From assembly GCA_002418285.1 (NCBI GenBank), contig DIDT01000067.1:1-64000 (forward strand): DNA of 64,000 nt, in the 5' to 3' direction. A model generated the notes under the pieces. The model did not search any database and was not told where the DNA came from. It saw only the letters and a program-made list of their open reading frames with translations. The translations under genes were made by a program, and so were the position numbers. Positions 44,986-53,525 of this stretch are shown piece by piece. This DNA is from Phycisphaerales bacterium UBA5793 (lineage in GTDB: Bacteria; Planctomycetota; Phycisphaerae; Phycisphaerales; UBA5793). The stretch's first letter is position 1. The number at the start of each line of letters is the position of its first letter.

Positions 44986-45945
44986 TCAGATCCCTGATCC
45001 GCCCCACTCGAACGGGCCCGTGGTCGGATCCGGCTTTTCGCGCAACTCGGGCCGCGACGCCTGAACGATGTAGCCCGCTGGGACTGATCTCGTCAGGAAC
45101 ACGCCGCCGCCGATCACGCAATCGTCGCCGATGACGGTGTCCCCACCCAGGATGGTGGCTGAGGCGTAAACAATGACGCGATCACCCAGCGTCGGGTGGC
45201 GCTTGAGTCCCCGGATGATGCGGCCGGTTCCGTCCGTTGGAAAACTCCGGGCTCCAAGCGTCACGCCCTGATAGAGGCGGCAGTTGCGGCCGATGTGGGT
45301 CGTTTCGCCGATCACGACACCGGTGCCGTGATCGATAAAGAAAGCTTCGCCGATCGTCGCTCCGGGGTGAATGTCAATACCCGTGATCGTGTGGGCATGC
45401 TCGCTCATGACGCGCGGCAGAAGCGGTACATCAAGGCGGTACAGTTCGTGCGCCACGCGATGAACCGTCATGGCTTTGATGCCCGGATAGCAGAAGATGA
45501 TCTCGTCGGTATGCCGTGCGGCCGGATCGCCATCGTACGCCGCCTGTACGTCCAGCGCAAGCAGTCGGCGGATCTCAGGGAGGCGATCGAGAAACGCGAG
45601 CGTGAGCTGGTGCGCTCGCTCATCGCTTGAATCGCTACCGGCGGCGACCGCAGCGTTTTCATCGAGTCCCTCCATGTAGGCCAGCGCGGCATTGATCTGG
45701 CGTCTCAGGTCGATGGCAACGCGCTCCGTCGCATCTCGCACGTGCTCGGCGAGGTTGTGAACGGAGAGCGTTCGAGAGCCGAAGAAACCTGGAAAGACGA
45801 GTGCCCGGATTTCATCGAGAAGCCGGATGATCGTCTCTGTGTTGGGCAGATGCGTCGCGGCAAGGTGGCGCGTGTGAACGGTGAGCCGGATCGAATCAAC
45901 GACACGGTCGACGGTCTGGGCCGGAAGTTCATGGGGGCTGGACAT
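44986..45945 (-). CDS. cysE: Serine O-acetyltransferase (CysE/EpsC type)
   Basis: 319 residues. The C-terminal half is a left-handed beta-helix hexapeptide acetyltransferase: ITGIDIHPGATIGEAFFIDH, GTGVVIGETTHIGRNCRLYQ, GVTLGARSFPTDGTGRIIRG, HPTLGDRVIVYASATILGGD. The conserved catalytic His/Asp of FIDHGTG and the long insertion after GARSF are those of serine acetyltransferases of the EpsC branch. It converts serine and acetyl-CoA to O-acetylserine, the first step of cysteine synthesis. The N-terminal helical domain (about 150 residues) is typical. A terminator hairpin lies 40 bp above the start codon, so expression may be controlled by a leader RNA. Confidence 0.92.
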   Translation of the reverse strand: MSSPHELPAQTVDRVVDSIRLTVHTRHLAATHLPNTETIIRLLDEIRALVFPGFFGSRTLSVHNLAEHVRDATERVAIDLRRQINAALAYMEGLDENAAVAAGSDSSDERAHQLTLAFLDRLPEIRRLLALDVQAAYDGDPAARHTDEIIFCYPGIKAMTVHRVAHELYRLDVPLLPRVMSEHAHTITGIDIHPGATIGEAFFIDHGTGVVIGETTHIGRNCRLYQGVTLGARSFPTDGTGRIIRGLKRHPTLGDRVIVYASATILGGDTVIGDDCVIGGGVFLTRSVPAGYIVQASRPELREKPDPTTGPFEWGGSGI

Positions 45946-45983
45946 AAGCGGCGAATCCTAACCCGGCTCGATGCGTGGGAGAA

Positions 45984-46016
45984 GAAAAAACGAAGACCTG
46001 CCGGCTGGGGCAGGTC
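45984..46016 (-). terminator. Rho-independent terminator upstream of cysE
   Basis: On the minus strand GACCTGCC-CCAGCC-GGCAGGTC forms a perfect 8-bp stem with a 6-nt loop, followed by TTCGTTTTTTC. It ends 39 bp before the serine acetyltransferase start and is oriented the same way, so it either ends a separate small RNA or attenuates the gene. Confidence 0.72.
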
Positions 46017-46250
46017 CTGTTGAATCCTGATCCGGCTGGCGCCCAGCGATCGGCGAAGACGCTCGAACCCCATCTACAGGGGGGTGCACGGTTCGGAGGC
46101 GGCAACCTTCCACTCTTTGGAGGCCTGGTTTTCGCCCCGAATCTGGTCGTGCTCCCATGGGGCTGGAAACGGTTCGAGCATGTTGGCACGAGCCGCCAGG
46201 CGGGCACGGAAGAGCGATCCGCCACATCATACACCAGGACGGCAAGAGTG
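46017..46250 (-). ncRNA. Candidate structured RNA or cysE leader
   Basis: This 234-bp stretch ends in a strong terminator and has no coding gene on either strand. On the minus strand GCTCGAACC (near 46172) is perfectly complementary to GGTTCGAGC (near 46063), and CGTG-CCAA-CATG forms a small hairpin just before it. A TATGAT hexamer near 46228 could be a -10 box, but no good -35 sits 17 bp upstream. I could not match it to SAM, T-box, 6S, SRP, RNase P or tmRNA landmarks. It may be an independent small RNA or a regulatory leader. Confidence 0.3.
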
Positions 46251-46420
46251 CGAGCGAATCGGGTGCTTTGGGGCGCATTTTGCGACCAGTGGCCAATAGT
46301 CCCTGCATCCAGTTCACCGGCCCGGGTTGGCAGCGAGAGGTTGACACGAAGCCGGGCCGAGGCTAGAACAGAGTCTGACAATCGGTGGAAAAACGCCTTC
46401 CCAAACCCAGCGAGAAAGCC

Positions 46421-46732
46421 ATGATGTCACGAAACGCCAAGTGTTTCCGTCTGCTGACCATCGGGGTGCTTGCCGCCACACTGATCGGCTGCGAGTCCAA
46501 GAATGACAACAGCCTGGAAGCGGAAGCCAACCGCATCGATCCACAGAAGGTCAACGATGAAATCTTCTGGAATCACACCGGGGAGTTGCTCACAACCACC
46601 GGACGTCCGTCGGATGTGGCGGGCCGCATCACGCGCCGGTTCAACTACGACAGCCGCATGTTCTGGGAAGACTGGATCAACTCGTTCTACTGGGATCGTC
46701 CCAGTCGACTCAACCGCCGTCCGATTCCCTGA
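46421..46732 (+). CDS. Small lipoprotein
   Basis: 103 residues with a lipoprotein signal (FRLLTIGVLAATLIGCESKN; lipobox LIGC) and an acidic, tryptophan-rich mature part (VNDEIFWNHTGELL, SRMFWEDWINSFYWDRPSRL). Two adjacent ATG codons, at 46421 and 46424, follow GCGAGAAAG. No family is recognised. A strong hairpin follows 34 bp after the stop, so it is probably monocistronic. Confidence 0.7.
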   Translation: MMSRNAKCFRLLTIGVLAATLIGCESKNDNSLEAEANRIDPQKVNDEIFWNHTGELLTTTGRPSDVAGRITRRFNYDSRMFWEDWINSFYWDRPSRLNRRPIP

Positions 46733-46765
46733 TCGATCGTCAGAAGTCTAAGTTCGCACTGACAT

Positions 46766-46828
46766 ATCCCCCGCCCCGCTTGCCGCTGCACACGCCGCAG
46801 CAGCCCGCGGCGCGGGGGATGTTCTTTT
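46766..46828 (+). terminator. Long GC-rich hairpin, probable terminator
   Basis: ATCCCCCGC (46766-46774) pairs perfectly with GCGGGGGAT (46812-46820), and the enclosed 37 nt contain a second stem (GCTGC..GCAGC). A GTTCTTTTCC tail follows. It lies behind the small lipoprotein gene. The T-tract is interrupted, so efficiency is uncertain. Confidence 0.5.
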
Positions 46829-47008
46829 CCATCCAACCGGCCCCGTGCGCGTCTCGCGATTGAGCGATGCGCTCACGCGCGCACATGGGTTCATGAAATA
46901 GGCCGCGCGCGAGCCGATTAGCTCAATCGAGCGGGCAATCGTTTGCAAACCTCGCTCACTGCTCCATCCTGCCATAGTTGCAGGTCACTTCTCACCGGAG
47001 CACAAGCG

Positions 47009-47755
47009 ATGAAACACGTACATCTCACGACTCTCCTGTCGTATCGAATCCTTCTGATCGGCACCCTATTGCTGACTGGAGCATCCGGTTGCAGCGTCGG
47101 ATCCGTTGATTCAACCGATGCACTGACGGCCCTGAGTGACTGTCGCGATCGCCTGGAGTTGCATGAACAGCAGCAGGCGGCGCTGGCGGTCGAGCTGACT
47201 GAAACGATTGCCGATGTCGCCACGGAACGTCTGCGTCTGACGTTGCTTCTCGATATCGATGAACTCTCCGTTCCAGACGGCGAATTCGACCGAGCCCTGA
47301 TCCAGCGCCTGCTGCAGGATGGCTCGGAGAATGCCGTTGTCGACGAAGTCCGTCTTGGTCGGCTGTCGATCGAGCAAGCCATCCAGCTCGTAAGCGATGC
47401 AACGGCGAGCCGCCAGTTGTCGCCTGAACTCCGAGCTGTGGCGGAAGAACGAATTGTCGAGCGCTTCTCATCTTGGCAACGCCTCGTCGCCACCCGGCGG
47501 ACACTGCTCAGCCGGCTGAACAATCATCATGCGGCGGCGGCCCGGATGCTCAACGAGATGGCCCAACTCACTGATGCGATCCGCAGTGCCTCCAGCCAGC
47601 CTCGTCAGCAGCCGATCCGCGTCGGCGATCTGATGCTGCAGGCCACTGATTTCATTGAGGATCCCGAACTCCGCGATTCAACTCGTTCGCTCATTGACCT
47701 CCTGCTCAACCCCGCAGGCACAGTTTCCAAATCCACCGCAAGGAGTCAGAACTGA
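47009..47755 (+). CDS. Lipoprotein with long helical periplasmic domain
   Basis: 248 residues. The signal ends in LLLTGASGC (lipobox). The mature part is almost wholly helical, starting with a coiled-coil-like ALSDCRDRLELHEQQQAALA segment and continuing with ERIVERFSSWQRLVATRRTL. No family is recognised. ATG at 47009 follows GGAGCACAAGC. Its stop overlaps the start of the next gene (TGATGA), so the two proteins are probably made together and may interact. Confidence 0.75.
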   Translation: MKHVHLTTLLSYRILLIGTLLLTGASGCSVGSVDSTDALTALSDCRDRLELHEQQQAALAVELTETIADVATERLRLTLLLDIDELSVPDGEFDRALIQRLLQDGSENAVVDEVRLGRLSIEQAIQLVSDATASRQLSPELRAVAEERIVERFSSWQRLVATRRTLLSRLNNHHAAAARMLNEMAQLTDAIRSASSQPRQQPIRVGDLMLQATDFIEDPELRDSTRSLIDLLLNPAGTVSKSTARSQN

Positions 47756-48141
47756 TGAACCATGAAGTCACCGAAATCGATGCCGATGCGTTCGCCCTGA
47801 TTCTCGATTCAAATGCACCGATCACCCTCTCGCCCCAGCAGATGACGCTGGTGCAGTCGCTGCTTGATCAGTTCGCAGCCGATCAGATCACGATGCTGAG
47901 CATGCAACGTCGACTGGAGCGCTTCGAGGAGTCAGGTGAGCGTGTGGATCGCATGTTGGCGACCGGGCTCAACCTCGTGGCCAGCCGACTCGATCGGCCG
48001 GCCGTCGATCGAGGGTTTGACTTCGCTGCGGCAAAGCAGATTCGAGAGAATCTGGCTGAGCAGATCGCCCGGTCGAGTCGGCCTGAGGAAATCTGGGCTG
48101 CGGCAGGTCGAACTGCAGTTCAGCTCATTCGACTTCTCTAG
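47755..48141 (+). CDS. Small helical protein coupled to the lipoprotein
   Basis: 128 residues, acidic N-terminus (MNHEVTEIDADAFALILDSN) followed by helices (LVQSLLDQFAADQITMLSMQ, REEF-like ERFEESGERVDRMLATG). No signal peptide or motif is recognised. The ATG overlaps the upstream stop. The UvrD-family gene starts 36 bp downstream and may share the transcript. Confidence 0.72.
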   Translation: MNHEVTEIDADAFALILDSNAPITLSPQQMTLVQSLLDQFAADQITMLSMQRRLERFEESGERVDRMLATGLNLVASRLDRPAVDRGFDFAAAKQIRENLAEQIARSSRPEEIWAAAGRTAVQLIRLL

Positions 48142-48176
48142 CCGGTGGCGCCAGCCGGTGACGTTACAATGAGGCG

Positions 48177-51100
48177 ATGGTCGATCACCTGTTCGATACC
48201 GGGCAAGACGAGGCGGAGTCACCACCTCTCAACGAGGCCCAGCACGAAGCGGTTCACTACCGTGGGGGCCCACTCATCGTCCTCGCCGGACCGGGCACGG
48301 GCAAGACGCACGTCATCACCAATCGCATCTGGCGGCTGATCCATGAAGATGGCGCCGATCCTGAGACCATTCTCGCGATGACGTTCACCAACAAGGCCGC
48401 CGACGAAATGCGCACCCGCCTGGGCCACCTGCTCGGTTCGCCTGTTGTAGCGGAGCGCATCGTTGCATCGACCTTTCACAGCTTTGGCCTCCGTCTGGTG
48501 AGACAATTCGGCGACCGCGCCGGGCTGCGCGCTGAGCCCGATCACATTGACGAAGCACAACAGAAGGCGCTGATGCGGCGCGTGGTGGACGAAACGGGCA
48601 TCGGCCGTGCCAAGTGGTTCTACGACCCGTACTCAATTGTGCCAACAGCGCTGCGGTTTGTCAGTGAAGCGCGCAATCACGCCGTCTTTCCCGCAAGCGC
48701 CATCGACTATGCACAACAGTGGATCGATCACGCGCGGGAAAACCCCGGCGGACTGGAAGGCGAAGAACTGCTCGCCGAACAGGCGAGGGCGGATCGATTC
48801 GCCAGTCTCTCGCGACTGTATGACGGGTACGAACGCCTGTGTCGCGAGCGAGGTGTGGTCACCTACGACGATCTCCAGACGCTACCGCTCCAGATCCTGC
48901 GCGAGCACGACAACCTTCGCGCTATAGTGCGCAGCGACTTTCGGCACATCATCGTTGATGAATTCCAGGATGTGAACCCGGCCCAAGTCGAGTTGCTCAA
49001 GTGCCTTGCCGGGGTCGACCATGATCTGTGCGTGGTTGGGGACGACGATCAGGCGATCTACGCCTTTCGCGGCGCGATGCAGAGCAGTTTCCGCCGCTTC
49101 ACAGAACATTGGACCTCGACGCGCACAATTGAACTGACGCAGAATTATCGCTCATCATCGGTCATCCTTGCCGGGGCGGATGTCATCATTCGCGGCTGCA
49201 GCGATCGGTTCGCCGCCGACAAGTCGACCGTCGCAGCCGGCGTGAATCGCGAGTTGAGGCTGCCGATCGAGATGATTTCCTATCGGGGCACAGCCGGTGC
49301 GGGACCAGTGATTGGCCGCATGGTCCAAAGGGCCGTGCAGGACGGAGCGGCGTATCGCGACTTTGCCGTGCTGGTGCGCTCCAATACGGACCTCGATCGT
49401 GTGGCGGCGTCGCTGCAGGTACTTGACATTCCGGTCGAGATGCCCGAGCGTGGGCAGGCGTTTGAGCACCCGGTGGTCACCGATGTGCTGTCGTGGCTCC
49501 GGCTGCTGGCCGATGTGCATGAAGACACGGCCGCGATGCGACTGCTGCTGCGGCCCCCATTCGACGTCGATCTACCGACGATTTCAGGATGGCATGCCGC
49601 ACACCGGCGTCGCGTGGCCGAAGCTGCCAAGGTCGGCGATGAAGCGGCGGCGAGCATGCCGTTTGTCCATCGCCTCATCGAGACGAAGCCAAGCGAAGCA
49701 GCCGAGCGGTTCGGCCGGCAGTACGTGCACTTGGCGGAAATCGCGCTCACCGAACCCGCCGATATGCTGACGCGCCAGGTGATTCACGCCACGGGAATGC
49801 TGACGATCGATCCCGTGGATTCAATCGAGCACCGCGCCCGCGTCGAGCAGCTCGGGCGCTGGCTTGCGTTTGTGACCGAGCGGCTCACCAGCATCGATCC
49901 CCCGAAGCGCGTTGGGGAGTTCATCCGCTACCTCGACGATCTCACAAATGGCTCTCTCGAAGCCATACCGGCTTCAGTCGAATCGCGCATGGACTCGGGA
50001 GTTGCGATCTCCGATCGCGATGCCGTGCGACTGCTCACGGCTCACGGTTCAAAAGGGCTGGAATTCGAAACCGTCTTCATCCCGCGCGTCAATCCCCAGC
50101 ATGGCTATCCGATGATGGATCGCTCCGGCCGCGAAGAGGAACTACTTCCCGATGAACTCACGCGCGGCCACGCCTCCTCGCATGATGATGACGAGCGCCG
50201 TGTGTTCTTCGTCGCCATGACGCGGGCGCGGAGGCGACTGGTGCTGCTGGCGCAGACGCAGCAGGATTCGGGCCGCAAGCTCTCGCCGTCGGCCTACTGG
50301 AAGGAGATCGAGGCTTCGGCAGGCGACCCACTGCCGGTCGACTTTCTGGATGCAACCACCGATGATGCGGAACTGGATACGGCAGCGCTCGACGGCGCCG
50401 GCGGCATGAACGAGCCGCGCCGATCCGTGCGTGACAGATTGCGTCTCCGCTTGCGGCACGAGATCTTCGCCCTGCTGCACGAGCTGAGCGATCCACGATC
50501 ATCAGTGGGTGCGCTTGCATCGCTGCGCGAGCGTCTTCAGAAGGCGGCGCTCCAACTGCCGGTGCTCGCTGCCGAGTCACCCACGCGGGTGCGGGCGATC
50601 CTTGATGCTGCAGACGCGAGAGACCGCGCCTGGCTCGGCGAGATGATCGATGAAATCGAGCGTGATGAACCGCTCGTGCCGCTCATCGCCGGTCCGAAGG
50701 CGCCGCTCGAGCTGAATTACTCGGAGATCGAGCTGTACCTGCATTGTCCGCGGTGTTACTGGCTGCGCCATGTCGTGCGCGTCCCGGAAGCGCGCAAAGC
50801 CGCGGCGAACTTCGGCTCGATCATCCACCGAAGTCTTGAATTCTTTTACGAGCGCATCTCCGAGGCGGAAAGCAATCCGGACCACGCAACGATGCCGACG
50901 GTCGACGACCTCCTGCAGATCGGCCAAGATGCCTATGACCAGATGCGCCCACCCGAGGAGATTCGCTCACGCGACATGGCCGAGCGCATCGAGAGCGCCC
51001 TGCGGCAATTCCACGAAAAGATGCACTCGCCGACGCTACACGTACTGCACACTGAAGAACGCATCCGATTCCCATATGAGCACAACGGAATCAGACACTA

Positions 51101-51470
51101 CATCACGGCCCGTATCGATCGCATCGACTTGGATGACAACGGCGTTCACGTCATCGACTACAAGACCGGCAAGCCAACCAAGACCCGACTCGAGCCAAGC
51201 GGCACCGATCTCCAGCTGGGGATCTACTACATGGCCGCACTGGAGTCGTTTGGCGACGACCTCGCCGGCACGGCGGAGTACTGGCTCACGAGAACAAACC
51301 AGCGCGGCGTACTGGACTTTGCCGACATCAATCTCAAACGGATTCGCGCCAGGATTGACGAGGCCATCGAGGGCATTCTCGCTGGCTGCTGGGACGCTTC
51401 GGAGCGCTGCGGCAACTGCGAAGCCATTTTGACAGGCACTGAGGCGGGTCCCCCGCCCGCCGGGAAGTAG
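48177..51470 (+). CDS. UvrD/Rep-family helicase fused to RecB-like nuclease
   Basis: 1097 residues. Helicase motifs: LIVLAGPGTGKTHVITNRIW (I, near residue 30), ILAMTFTNKAADEMRTRL (Ia), HIIVDEFQDVNPAQVELL (II), VVGDDDQAIYAFRGAM (III), LTQNYRSSSVI (IV), LTAHGSKGLEFETVFIPRVN (V) and FVAMTRARRRLVLLA (VI). The C-terminal 250 residues form a PD-(D/E)xK nuclease: GSIIHRSLEFFYE, ITARIDRIDLDDNGVHVIDY then KTGK, with cysteines CPRCYW before and CGNCEAI after that resemble the FeS-binding set of AddB/Cas4. It is probably a housekeeping double-strand-break processing enzyme, in a chromosomal rather than defence context. Confidence 0.92.
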   Translation: MVDHLFDTGQDEAESPPLNEAQHEAVHYRGGPLIVLAGPGTGKTHVITNRIWRLIHEDGADPETILAMTFTNKAADEMRTRLGHLLGSPVVAERIVASTFHSFGLRLVRQFGDRAGLRAEPDHIDEAQQKALMRRVVDETGIGRAKWFYDPYSIVPTALRFVSEARNHAVFPASAIDYAQQWIDHARENPGGLEGEELLAEQARADRFASLSRLYDGYERLCRERGVVTYDDLQTLPLQILREHDNLRAIVRSDFRHIIVDEFQDVNPAQVELLKCLAGVDHDLCVVGDDDQAIYAFRGAMQSSFRRFTEHWTSTRTIELTQNYRSSSVILAGADVIIRGCSDRFAADKSTVAAGVNRELRLPIEMISYRGTAGAGPVIGRMVQRAVQDGAAYRDFAVLVRSNTDLDRVAASLQVLDIPVEMPERGQAFEHPVVTDVLSWLRLLADVHEDTAAMRLLLRPPFDVDLPTISGWHAAHRRRVAEAAKVGDEAAASMPFVHRLIETKPSEAAERFGRQYVHLAEIALTEPADMLTRQVIHATGMLTIDPVDSIEHRARVEQLGRWLAFVTERLTSIDPPKRVGEFIRYLDDLTNGSLEAIPASVESRMDSGVAISDRDAVRLLTAHGSKGLEFETVFIPRVNPQHGYPMMDRSGREEELLPDELTRGHASSHDDDERRVFFVAMTRARRRLVLLAQTQQDSGRKLSPSAYWKEIEASAGDPLPVDFLDATTDDAELDTAALDGAGGMNEPRRSVRDRLRLRLRHEIFALLHELSDPRSSVGALASLRERLQKAALQLPVLAAESPTRVRAILDAADARDRAWLGEMIDEIERDEPLVPLIAGPKAPLELNYSEIELYLHCPRCYWLRHVVRVPEARKAAANFGSIIHRSLEFFYERISEAESNPDHATMPTVDDLLQIGQDAYDQMRPPEEIRSRDMAERIESALRQFHEKMHSPTLHVLHTEERIRFPYEHNGIRHYITARIDRIDLDDNGVHVIDYKTGKPTKTRLEPSGTDLQLGIYYMAALESFGDDLAGTAEYWLTRTNQRGVLDFADINLKRIRARIDEAIEGILAGCWDASERCGNCEAILTGTEAGPPPAGK

Positions 51471-51685
51471 TTCCGCAGACATTCATCGAAGATTCGTGGC
51501 AGATCGCGGGGCAGATGGGTACTGTTACGCTTGGCGTCAGGCACCCAAGGGCAGAAAAATCAGCCCTTTGCAGCCGATTCGGACTTCCGGTGGAATGGTC
51601 CGGGGTGCCGGCGCATCCAGCCTTTGCGAAACCATGCTGTCCACGCGGCGCGATCCGCTCGGGCGACGATGAGATTGGGTAGCGC

Positions 51686-52180
51686 ATGAATGAGGTATTG
51701 CGGGATCCGATGCCGGCCGTCGGCCACCTTCTCGGGCCGGGGTCGCGGCACGTCGTGGTCGAACGCGTGGTTGCCGCGATCGTCGCGACCGCCTGCCTGA
51801 CGCTGCTGGGCGTCGCGGCGTGGCTGCAACCCTCTCCCACCGGCGTCGGAACGCACACCCAGCTCTTTCCGCTTCAGTCGTGCGCCTGGATCGAGTACGC
51901 CGACATGCCCTGCCCAACGTGCGGCATGACCACGGCCTTCGCCCACGCCGCTGACGGGCACTTCATCAGGTCATTCATCACCCAGCCGATGGGCTGTGTA
52001 CTCGCCATCGCGACCGCCATGGCATTCTGGGTGTCATTGTACATCACGTTCACCGGCTCACCGATCTGGCGCGTGTTCCAGAGCATGTGGCGGCCGAGCG
52101 TTGTGTGGATCATGGCCATACTCATCCTCGCAGCCTGGGGCTACAAGATCTGGGCCTTCAAGAGAGGCATCGGAATATGA
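51686..52180 (+). CDS. DUF2752 membrane protein
   Basis: 164 residues. Three membrane segments (AAIVATACLTLLGVAAWLQP; VLAIATAMAFWVSLYITFTG; VVWIMAILILAAWGYKIWAF) and the family hallmark DMPCPTCGMTTAFAHAADGH between the first two. The function of DUF2752 is unknown. It starts a four-gene plus-strand operon in which every junction is an overlap (ATGA or TTGA) and that ends with a glycosyltransferase, so a role at the cell envelope is likely. Confidence 0.87.
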   Translation: MNEVLRDPMPAVGHLLGPGSRHVVVERVVAAIVATACLTLLGVAAWLQPSPTGVGTHTQLFPLQSCAWIEYADMPCPTCGMTTAFAHAADGHFIRSFITQPMGCVLAIATAMAFWVSLYITFTGSPIWRVFQSMWRPSVVWIMAILILAAWGYKIWAFKRGIGI

Positions 52181-52872
52181 ACAGATTTATCAGTGCATCA
52201 CTCGCCGCTGCCCTGACCGCCTTCTCACTTACGGGGTTGTGCGCTTCGATCGGCTGTGAAGCCATCGGCTACGTCGCTCAGGCGGTGGACAGCGAAACCG
52301 AAGTCGAGTTCACCGCCAAGTACGAAGGACTGAACAACAAACGCATCGCCGTACTGGTGAACGCCCCTCTCAGTGCTCAGTACGAGCATCCGACGGCTGT
52401 GCCTCGCCTGTGTGAGTACATCAGCGCCGGTCTGCGCGACTCGTGCGAAGGGGCAAAAATCCTGCCGCCCAGCTATGCCGTGGCGTACCAGGCCAACAAC
52501 ATCAACTGGTACACGATGGAGATCCCCGAACTTGCCAAGGTCCTCGGGGTCGATCGCCTGGTCGTCATCGATCTCGTCGAGTACCGCCTCCAGGCGCCGG
52601 GAAACAGCTACCTCTGGGACGGCGTGATCATCGCGGACGTCAGCGTCTTTGAAGCCGACGGACTTGATCCCATGACCCCGTCCTTCTCCGAAAGGGTCAA
52701 GGCGCGGTACCCCAGCGTCGACGGTGTGCGGCGCGAAGATGCGCCGCAAGCCACCGTCGAGCAGGGCCTGCAGATCAAGTATGCCCAGGAAGCGACGAAG
52801 CTGTTCTACACCTACTCGCGCAAGAAGGGCGACATCGAAGCCGATGTCCGAAAGGAGCGTCACCGGCTATGA
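52177..52872 (+). CDS. Lipoprotein, operon member
   Basis: 231 residues. Signal ALTAFSLTGLCASIGCEAIG with lipobox-like SIGC. The mature part contains an alpha/beta domain (RIAVLVNAPLSAQYEHPTAV; VDRLVVIDLVEYRLQAPGNS; LWDGVIIADVSVFEADGL). This resembles the GNA1162-like/DUF799 type of lipoprotein that modifies beta-propeller or pilus complexes, but the match is weak. ATG overlaps the DUF2752 stop and its own stop overlaps the next ATG. Confidence 0.8.
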   Translation: MNRFISASLAAALTAFSLTGLCASIGCEAIGYVAQAVDSETEVEFTAKYEGLNNKRIAVLVNAPLSAQYEHPTAVPRLCEYISAGLRDSCEGAKILPPSYAVAYQANNINWYTMEIPELAKVLGVDRLVVIDLVEYRLQAPGNSYLWDGVIIADVSVFEADGLDPMTPSFSERVKARYPSVDGVRREDAPQATVEQGLQIKYAQEATKLFYTYSRKKGDIEADVRKERHRL

Positions 52873-53525
52873 GATACGTTCAATCAGCGCTATTCATCTT
52901 TGTGCTGGCGGCGGTGCTCGTCGGAGCTTCGGGATGCAATCTCGTCGGAGCCGGAACTTATCTCATTCAGGGTCCGGCGAAGGTGCCCGCTCAGTTCACC
53001 CTGCCCCAGCAGACTGCAGTCGTCTTTATTGACGATCGCGCCAACGTGCTGCCGCGCAGCCGCTTTGTAACGCAGATGGCCCTGCGTACGACGGACGAAC
53101 TGCTCAAGGTACAGAAGCTGGTTCCCGCGGCGATTGATCCGACAGCCATCACCCGCGAATCGTCCCGTGAGACAAGCCGGAGCCTGATGTCCATCGAGGA
53201 GATCGGCCGTAAGGTCGGCGCGGCAATTGTCATCTATGCCGTGCCGCGGCAGTTCACCCTTGTCGATGAGCGGGGCACCGTGCCAACGTGTATCTTGGAC
53301 GTCAAGGTGGTCGACACCGAATCCGGAGCGAGGCTCTGGCCCGGCGCGATGGAATACGAATACCACACGCTGACGGTCGAACTCGCCGCCCAGTCGACGC
53401 TTCAGTACGACCCCGGCAAAGTGGACGAACTCCAGAAGAAACTTGCCGACGTCGCCGGTTTGCGTCTCGCGCAACTGTTCTACGCACATGAGAAGAACCC
53501 ACTGGACGCCCGAGTCCCGGATTGA
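52869..53525 (+). CDS. Lipoprotein, paralogue-like partner
   Basis: 218 residues. Signal IFVLAAVLVGASGC followed by an alpha/beta domain very similar in plan to the preceding lipoprotein: TAVVFIDDRANVLPRSRFVT, VGAAIVIYAVPRQFTLVDER, CILDVKVVDTESGARLWPGA. The two may be duplicated partners forming one envelope complex. ATGA overlap upstream and a TTGA overlap with the glycosyltransferase downstream. Confidence 0.8.
   Translation: MRYVQSALFIFVLAAVLVGASGCNLVGAGTYLIQGPAKVPAQFTLPQQTAVVFIDDRANVLPRSRFVTQMALRTTDELLKVQKLVPAAIDPTAITRESSRETSRSLMSIEEIGRKVGAAIVIYAVPRQFTLVDERGTVPTCILDVKVVDTESGARLWPGAMEYEYHTLTVELAAQSTLQYDPGKVDELQKKLADVAGLRLAQLFYAHEKNPLDARVPD

Noticed and set aside
45984..46250. SAM riboswitch, T-box, 6S, tmRNA, SRP or RNase P RNA upstream of cysE
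   Set aside because: Key landmarks (GGGTGG-ACCGCG of T-boxes, the SAM-I core, the SRP GGAAG tetraloop region, RNase P ACAGA and tmRNA ends) are not found; a GGCGGCAACC match on the plus strand is too short.
48177..51470. Second Gabija-type helicase or defence gene
   Set aside because: The fused nuclease and lack of an adjacent OLD ATPase, plus housekeeping neighbours, fit a chromosomal repair helicase-nuclease better.
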